This document shows, piece by piece, positions 59,668 to 64,000 of a DNA stretch of 64,000 nt. Position numbers and translations under genes: made by a program. This stretch comes from Paenalcaligenes hermetiae (GTDB lineage Bacteria; Pseudomonadota; Gammaproteobacteria; Burkholderiales; Burkholderiaceae_B): assembly GCF_039543645.1 (NCBI RefSeq), contig NZ_BAABKD010000008.1, positions 186,001 through 250,000 of the forward strand. The letters run 5' to 3'. Every line of letters starts with the position of its first letter. Position 1 is the first letter of the stretch. The notes beneath the pieces are model-generated. The model searched no databases. It was not told the origin of the DNA and saw only the letters and a list, made by a program, of their open reading frames with translations.

Positions 59668-60084
59668 ATGCCTACATTAACTATTACTACTCAGCTTCGT
59701 AATCAATTACGTGCCGCCGCTCATGCGCTTAAACCTGTTGTTCTTATTGGAGACAACGGCTTAACCGAGGCGGTCCTAAAAGAAATCAATTTACACCTAA
59801 ATGTACACCAGCTCATTAAAATCCGCGTGGCTGGCGATGACCGCGCTGAACGCACAGCCATGTATGAACAAATATGTGCTGAGCTCCATGCCGAACCCAT
59901 TCACCATATTGGCAAGATCTTAACCATCTATCGCGAAAACCCCGAGCGTCCATCTGTTTTAAGTGATGGCACTATGGATACACGCGCGGTGCGCTCAAGC
60001 AACGAGCCTTATACACCAAAAAAACTTGCCGCAGCCGGTTTTAAAAAAACCAAATCCGGTAAAAAAGTCCGCGTACGCCGTTAA
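59668..60084 (+). CDS. yhbY: CRM-domain RNA-binding protein YhbY with basic C-terminal extension
   Basis: A CRM (KH-like) domain occupies residues 1-100: ALKPVVLIGDNGLTEAVLKEINLHLNVHQLIKIRVAGDDRAER, with the typical GxxG-like GDNG loop, then IGKILTIYRENPE. YhbY binds pre-50S ribosome particles. E. coli YhbY has about 97 residues; here 138, with a tail of about 35 residues ending in lysine- and arginine-rich KKTKSGKKVRVRR. The tail may add RNA affinity. Divergent from rlmE. Confidence 0.93.
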   Translation: MPTLTITTQLRNQLRAAAHALKPVVLIGDNGLTEAVLKEINLHLNVHQLIKIRVAGDDRAERTAMYEQICAELHAEPIHHIGKILTIYRENPERPSVLSDGTMDTRAVRSSNEPYTPKKLAAAGFKKTKSGKKVRVRR

Positions 60085-60091
60085 TCTTTAC

Positions 60092-60122
60092 AAAAAAGCC
60101 CACCATCAAGCGTGGGCTTTTT
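60092..60122. terminator. Terminator between yhbY and greA
   Basis: AAAAAAGCCCAC pairs with GTGGGCTTTTT around an 8-base loop; with A and T tracts on either side it probably ends both convergent genes. Confidence 0.88.
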
Positions 60123-60174
60123 CATGAATATCGGGCTTTGCAACCTGCATCGACCCAATGCCAATAAATACCGA

Positions 60175-60651
60175 TCAACGGTACTCTATGGTCACAATTT
60201 CAAATTCGCGCACGCCACCCGGTGCTTGAACCTCGACCACATCCCCCTCGCTTTTACCAATCAGTGCGCGAGCAACGGGGCTAGAAACAGAAATGCGATT
60301 TTCACGAATATCTGATTCCATATCCCCTACGATTTGATAGGTAACTTGTTCTCCGGAATCTAAATCCTCAATCGCAACGGTAGCCCCAAATACAATTTTA
60401 TCACCTACATTTAACGTAGCGGGATCAATAATTTGGGCATTAGAAATAATCCCTTCTAGTTCGCGAATGCGCCCTTCTACAAAGGCTTGTCGCTCACGCG
60501 CCGCATCGTACTCCGCGTTTTCAGAAAGGTCTCCTTGGGCTCGCGCCTCGGCAATAGCATTAATCACATCGGGACGCTCTACCGTTTTGAGGCGATGGAG
60601 TTCCGCCTTTAAGCGTTCAGCGCCCTGCGCTGTCAACGGAATCGCAGACAT
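60175..60651 (-). CDS. greA: Transcription elongation factor GreA
   Basis: GreA rescues backtracked RNA polymerase by stimulating transcript cleavage. The N-terminal coiled coil carries the acidic tip (IAEARAQGDLSENAEYDAARERQ, Asp/Glu at the tip), and the C-terminal domain has SPVARALIGKSEGDVVEVQAPGG. 158 residues, exact family length. It has an AGGA ribosome site nine bases upstream. Here it lies downstream of uraA-type gene rather than carAB. Confidence 0.97.
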   Translation of the reverse strand: MSAIPLTAQGAERLKAELHRLKTVERPDVINAIAEARAQGDLSENAEYDAARERQAFVEGRIRELEGIISNAQIIDPATLNVGDKIVFGATVAIEDLDSGEQVTYQIVGDMESDIRENRISVSSPVARALIGKSEGDVVEVQAPGGVREFEIVTIEYR

Positions 60652-60773
60652 ATGTATCCTGAATAAAAATGAAAAACGCCCCGTAGCAATAGGAGCGCAT
60701 ATAAATAGAATAGAAGATTATTGATGGGATAGCGTAATGAAATAATTAAAACCATTCGCCCCATTGAAAATAA

Positions 60774-60793
60774 AGCCCCAAAGCAATGGGGCT
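60774..60793 (-). terminator. Probable terminator downstream of the NCS2 permease gene
   Basis: AGCCCCA pairs with TGGGGCT around AAGCAA, followed on the minus strand by TTTATTTTC. The remaining sequence of 60652-60880 holds the greA promoter region; no gene is seen in it. Confidence 0.7.
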
Positions 60794-60880
60794 GTGATTA
60801 TTGTGCGCAAAACTTAAAGAAATTGCAAGCCTACAAGCGTGATCTAACCAACTAATGGGCAAATCACGCCTAAGAATCCA

Positions 60881-62203
60881 TTATGCTTGGCGCTCTGGGC
60901 GTAAAGACAACAATGCGTGCATTAAAATTGCACCAAAAGTCGCCGTACCAATACCATCTAGTTTTAGAATACCTAATTCTAGCGTGAAATTACCCGCCCC
61001 TAAAATCAACGTAACGGCTGCCACCAATAGGTTTTGACTCTTACTGAAATCCACTTGGTTCACAACCCAAATACGTGCCCCTGCTACGCTAATTAAGCCA
61101 AACACAACAATAGACATACCCCCTAATACGGGACCAGGGATCATTTGAATCACGGCACCAAACTTAGGAGAAAAACCTAAAAAGATCGCGAACAAAGCAG
61201 CTACGGCAAATACCAGCGACGAATATATGCGCGTTGCGGCCATCACCCCAATGTTCTCTGCATAGGTAGTCACACCGGTTCCACCCATAGAACCAGACAA
61301 CATTGTCGCCACACCGTCCCCCACAAAGGCTCGCCCTAAATAACGGTCAAGGTTCTGTCCAGTCATAGCAGAAACGGCTTTAACGTGACCAAGGTTTTCT
61401 GCAACCAAAATAATGGCTACTGGTACGATCACAGACATGGCTTGTACTTCAAAGACCGGTTTTGCAAAATTAGGTAAGCCAAACCAAGGGGCTTGAGCGA
61501 CCCCGCTGGTGTCAATCGGTGTGCCATAACCCAGTCCATTTGTGAAGATGGCATAAATAACACAGGCTACAATCAACCCAACTAAAATTAATAATCGTTG
61601 CACCACACCACGACTATAAATCGCCACCGCGCCCACACACAGCACCGTCATCAGCGCCATTAACGAGTCAAAGGTCCCTGTCCCCATAGCCCCTTTTGCA
61701 GCAATAGGAGCTAGATTTAAACCAATCACAGCTACAATTGCACCGGTGACCACGGGTGGCATCATTTTATTAATAATATGGGCAGCACCACCTGAACGTG
61801 CATCGGCCAACCACACGACCAAACCAATTAAGGTATAGACCAAACCACAAATAATAATCGCCCCTAATGCTACGCCTATATTTGGGTTTGGGCCGGCCCC
61901 CGCATAGCCGGTAACCGCAATCACTCCACCAATAAACGCAAAACTGGAGCCTAGGTAGCTAGGCACACGCCCACCTACAAAGAAAAAGAAAATCAACGTC
62001 CCTATCCCAGACATTAAAATGGCAAGGTTAGGGTCAAAGCCCATCAGTAACGGCGCCAGGATGGTCGAGCCAAACATAGCTACCACGTGCTGCGCTGCCA
62101 TGGCAACACTTTGCGTAGCGGGCAAGTACTCATGCGGTTGCACTACCGCATCGGGCGCTACAGTATCCACTTTGCGCCAACGAGGAAAATAGGTTTCAGA
62201 CAT
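60881..62203 (-). CDS. NCS2 family uracil/xanthine permease
   Basis: A nucleobase-cation symporter of 440 residues with about fourteen membrane segments. The N-terminus AAQHVVAMFGSTILAPLLMGFDPNLAILMSGIGTL, the QNLDRYLGRAFVGDG region and the GSMGGTGVTTYAENIGVMAATRI motif, typical of UraA-type carriers, are present. Uracil is the likeliest substrate; xanthine or thymine are possible. It is divergent from the ABC operon with 193 bp between. Confidence 0.9.
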   Translation of the reverse strand: MSETYFPRWRKVDTVAPDAVVQPHEYLPATQSVAMAAQHVVAMFGSTILAPLLMGFDPNLAILMSGIGTLIFFFFVGGRVPSYLGSSFAFIGGVIAVTGYAGAGPNPNIGVALGAIIICGLVYTLIGLVVWLADARSGGAAHIINKMMPPVVTGAIVAVIGLNLAPIAAKGAMGTGTFDSLMALMTVLCVGAVAIYSRGVVQRLLILVGLIVACVIYAIFTNGLGYGTPIDTSGVAQAPWFGLPNFAKPVFEVQAMSVIVPVAIILVAENLGHVKAVSAMTGQNLDRYLGRAFVGDGVATMLSGSMGGTGVTTYAENIGVMAATRIYSSLVFAVAALFAIFLGFSPKFGAVIQMIPGPVLGGMSIVVFGLISVAGARIWVVNQVDFSKSQNLLVAAVTLILGAGNFTLELGILKLDGIGTATFGAILMHALLSLRPERQA

Positions 62204-62396
62204 AATTGGAGATCATTAAAGAAGAACGTGGCGCAAGTTTACGGCGCTATACGCAGCGAAGCAAGCCACTGATTGAAGTGATGGTCGTTTCTATTTATTA
62301 GTGTCATCATTTATTTTTATTGGACATATCTTGTTGTATTTCCTAGTCTAAGTTAACTGCCCAAAAAATAATAGGGCTCTTAACGAGGAGACAACC

Positions 62397-63719
62397 ATGA
62401 GATCCATCACTAAAAATATTGCTTTAGCTTTTGCTTTATCCGCACTCGCCCCAATAGCGGCGGCTGGTACAGTAACTGTTGTGACGTCTTTTCCCAAAGA
62501 CCTTACACAGGCCTACAAAACCGCTTTTGAAAAGCAAAATCCCGGTATTACCGTAGAAATTCTCAATAAAAACACCGTTTCTGGTATCGCTTTTGTCAAA
62601 GAGACCCCCGCAGGAAAACGACCTGATGTTTTCTGGGCTAGCGCACCTGATGCTTTTGAAGTGCTTTCTCAAGATAAGCTACTTAGCAAAATCAGCGATA
62701 TTGCTAACCCAGATGTACCTAATACGATCGGTAGTTTTCCAGTCAATGATCCTGAGGGCTATTTTCTCGGGCAAGCCTTAGCTGGCTATGGGATTATGTA
62801 CAACACCCGTTTTACCAAAGCCAAAAAGCTAGATGACCCCAAAACCTGGTCCGATTTGCTTAAGCCAGAGTGGTTTAATAATGTGGGGATTACCTCGCCC
62901 TCTCGCTCAGGCACTATGCACTTAACTGTAGAAACCATTCTTCAAGGCGAAGGCTGGGAAAAAGGCTGGAACACCTTATTGCGCATGGCTGGAAATAGTG
63001 CGGCCTTAACCGATCGCTCTTTTGGTGTTCCTGATGGTGTGAATAACGGTCAGTTTGGTGCTGGCCCTGTGATTGATTTCTTCGGCTTATCCAGTAAGTT
63101 TTCTAAGTTCCCTGTGGAGTTTGTCTACCCAGAGGAAACGGCTATTGTTCCTGCCAACATTGCACTCATTAGCGAATCCGCCAACCCCGAAGAAGCAAAG
63201 AAATTCATTCAATTCACATTAAGTCCTGAGGGGCAGGAACTGCTTTTGCTGCCACAAATTTCACGCTTGCCCGTTTTGCCCTACAGCAATATGCAAAATA
63301 TCCCAGAGGGCTATCCAGACCCGTTGAAAATTGTTGAGCGCAGTACGGTTAAGTTTGATGTTAACCTGTCACAAAGCCGCTACTTTATTGTTCAGTCCTT
63401 ATTTGACCAAACGATTACTTTCCGTCATAAAGAGCTGCAAGCCGCCACCAAAGCCATCTTAGATGCCGAGAAAAAACTAGGAGATAGCCCCTCTGCCGAA
63501 GCAAAAGCGCGCCTAGATGAAGCTAAGCAGTTAGCATGGATGCCTTTAGTGGATGAAAAAGCGGTTCAAGAGGCTACGCTTGTAGACTTATTCAAAGCCG
63601 ATAAAAAAGATCCCAAAGTGAACCAACAGCTCTCGAAGCTACAGGGAGAATGGAACGAGCGGGCCAAGATCCAGTACGAAAAAGCAGAAAAGCTCGCTAA
63701 GGAAGCAGCACGCTTGTAA
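62397..63719 (+). CDS. ABC transporter extracellular solute-binding protein (Fe3+/small-anion type)
   Basis: A periplasmic receptor of 440 residues. The signal peptide ends near AAAG; the mature start TVTVVTSFPKDLTQAYKTAFEKQNPGITVEIL places it with ferric-iron, thiamine and phosphonate type binding proteins. Further segments include RPDVFWASAPDAFEVLSQ and YEGILYN-like GYGIMYNTRF. It has an extra C-terminal helical region (about 345-440, Lys/Glu-rich). Ligand is not clear; no Fur box is seen upstream. It heads an operon whose permease is cut by the window edge; a GAGGAG site precedes the ATG. Confidence 0.85.
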   Translation: MRSITKNIALAFALSALAPIAAAGTVTVVTSFPKDLTQAYKTAFEKQNPGITVEILNKNTVSGIAFVKETPAGKRPDVFWASAPDAFEVLSQDKLLSKISDIANPDVPNTIGSFPVNDPEGYFLGQALAGYGIMYNTRFTKAKKLDDPKTWSDLLKPEWFNNVGITSPSRSGTMHLTVETILQGEGWEKGWNTLLRMAGNSAALTDRSFGVPDGVNNGQFGAGPVIDFFGLSSKFSKFPVEFVYPEETAIVPANIALISESANPEEAKKFIQFTLSPEGQELLLLPQISRLPVLPYSNMQNIPEGYPDPLKIVERSTVKFDVNLSQSRYFIVQSLFDQTITFRHKELQAATKAILDAEKKLGDSPSAEAKARLDEAKQLAWMPLVDEKAVQEATLVDLFKADKKDPKVNQQLSKLQGEWNERAKIQYEKAEKLAKEAARL

Positions 63720-63727
63720 TTTTTTAG

Positions 63728-63752
63728 CCACCCCGATTCTGCGTCGGGGTGG
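63728..63752 (+). terminator. Intercistronic hairpin after the solute-binding protein gene
   Basis: CCACCCCGA pairs perfectly with TCGGGGTGG around a 7-base loop, nine bases past the stop codon. No T-run follows, so it probably stabilises or attenuates mRNA between the receptor and the permease. Confidence 0.6.
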
Positions 63753-63784
63753 GCACTGTTGTCTGTTTAGTAGAGTGGCTTTCT

Positions 63785-64000
63785 ATGGCTCAATCTTTTT
63801 CCTCTCGCTATCCAGCCGGTTTAATGCTGGTTGCTGGCCTTGTTTTAGCATTTTTAGTCTTGTTTTTAGTCATTCCTATCGGGAATGTTTTTTATACCGC
63901 TTTTGTCAATGCGGATGGCCAGTTCACATTAGGGCACTTTAGTGCATTTCTTCATCAAAGCCTTTTAACCGAATCATTTAAAAATAGCTTATATGTGGCT
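63785..64000 (+). CDS. ABC transporter permease, N-terminal part (runs off the window)
   Basis: ATG 63785 opens a frame of 72 codons to the edge: MAQSFSSRYPAGLMLVAGLV, then a long hydrophobic helix (AFLVLFLVIPIGNVFYTAF) and polar FVNADGQFTLGHFSAF, then SLLTESFKNSLYVA, which is typical of binding-protein-dependent permeases just before their first conserved helices. It lies 65 bp downstream of the solute-binding protein gene. Confidence 0.85.
   Translation, partial: MAQSFSSRYPAGLMLVAGLVLAFLVLFLVIPIGNVFYTAFVNADGQFTLGHFSAFLHQSLLTESFKNSLYVA

Overview
The window looks like a chromosomal segment of a betaproteobacterium of the Alcaligenaceae (Burkholderiales). The main reason is gene order: greA, yhbY, rlmE, ftsH, folP and glmM, then an olsB-like gene, ppx, ppk1 and pstSCAB, as well as lysC-tilS-accA-alkA-cysS and suhB/trmJ-cysE, match what I know of Bordetella/Alcaligenes relatives. 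Base composition looks near 50% G+C, lower than Bordetella, which suggests a Paenalcaligenes/Pusillimonas-like lineage; the genus is not resolved from sequence alone. No insertion sequences, CRISPR arrays, rRNA or prophage were seen.

Layout. 1-8515 (minus strand): the end of a surface-polysaccharide locus. Its far end (1-4093) encodes homologues of the three enzymes that make cytidine diphosphoramidate in Campylobacter jejuni (a CTP-dependent nucleotidyltransferase, a class I amidohydrolase and a glutamine-kinase-like ATP-grasp/phospho-His protein), followed upstream by a CMP-leaving-group type transferase, a Wzx-like flippase, a chimeric rfbA remnant and rfbB. 8516-9082: decayed sequence and tRNA-Ser(GCU). 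9138-14568 (minus): lysC, tilS, accA, a DNA glycosylase and cysS. 14673-16773 (plus): a TPR protein, a cyclophilin with two plausible starts and lpxH. 16774-22666: a methylisocitrate-lyase-like gene and a GntR regulator divergent from a tripartite tricarboxylate transporter (tctC-tctB-tctA) and an AbrB-family membrane protein. 22663-25982 (minus): uppP, a TerC-CBS protein and suhB. 26062-28565 (plus): trmJ, cysE and an iclR-type regulator. 28597-33219: an MscS channel, a luciferase-like oxidoreductase and mutS. 33216-36913 (minus): an unlisted 44-residue membrane protein behind a Fur-box-like sequence, bamC, dapA, a site-2-type protease and a Sua5/YciO-family synthase. 37111-45352: tRNA-His, a small ORF coupled to cardiolipin synthase, paaX-like regulator, tRNA-Arg, a polysaccharide deacetylase, outer-membrane phospholipase A, tRNA-Pro and a TRAP transporter. 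45445-54686: a signal-less solute-binding protein, pstBACS, ppk1, ppx and an olsB-like gene, forming a phosphate-starvation neighbourhood with candidate Pho boxes. 54778-60651: glmM, folP, ftsH, rlmE, yhbY and greA. 60881-64000: an NCS2 permease and the start of an ABC importer operon.

How the genes work together. Envelope functions are prominent: polysaccharide modification and export, UppP recycling of the lipid carrier, LpxH for lipid A, BamC for outer-membrane assembly, PldA and Cls for phospholipids, OlsB for phosphate-free lipid. The phosphate cluster combines uptake (Pst), polyphosphate synthesis and breakdown (Ppk, Ppx) and lipid replacement. The observation most worth follow-up is the phosphoramidate-type cluster with a nucleotidyltransferase fused to the glutamine kinase; next are the Fur-box small protein, the rfbA chimera and the dual-start cyclophilin.
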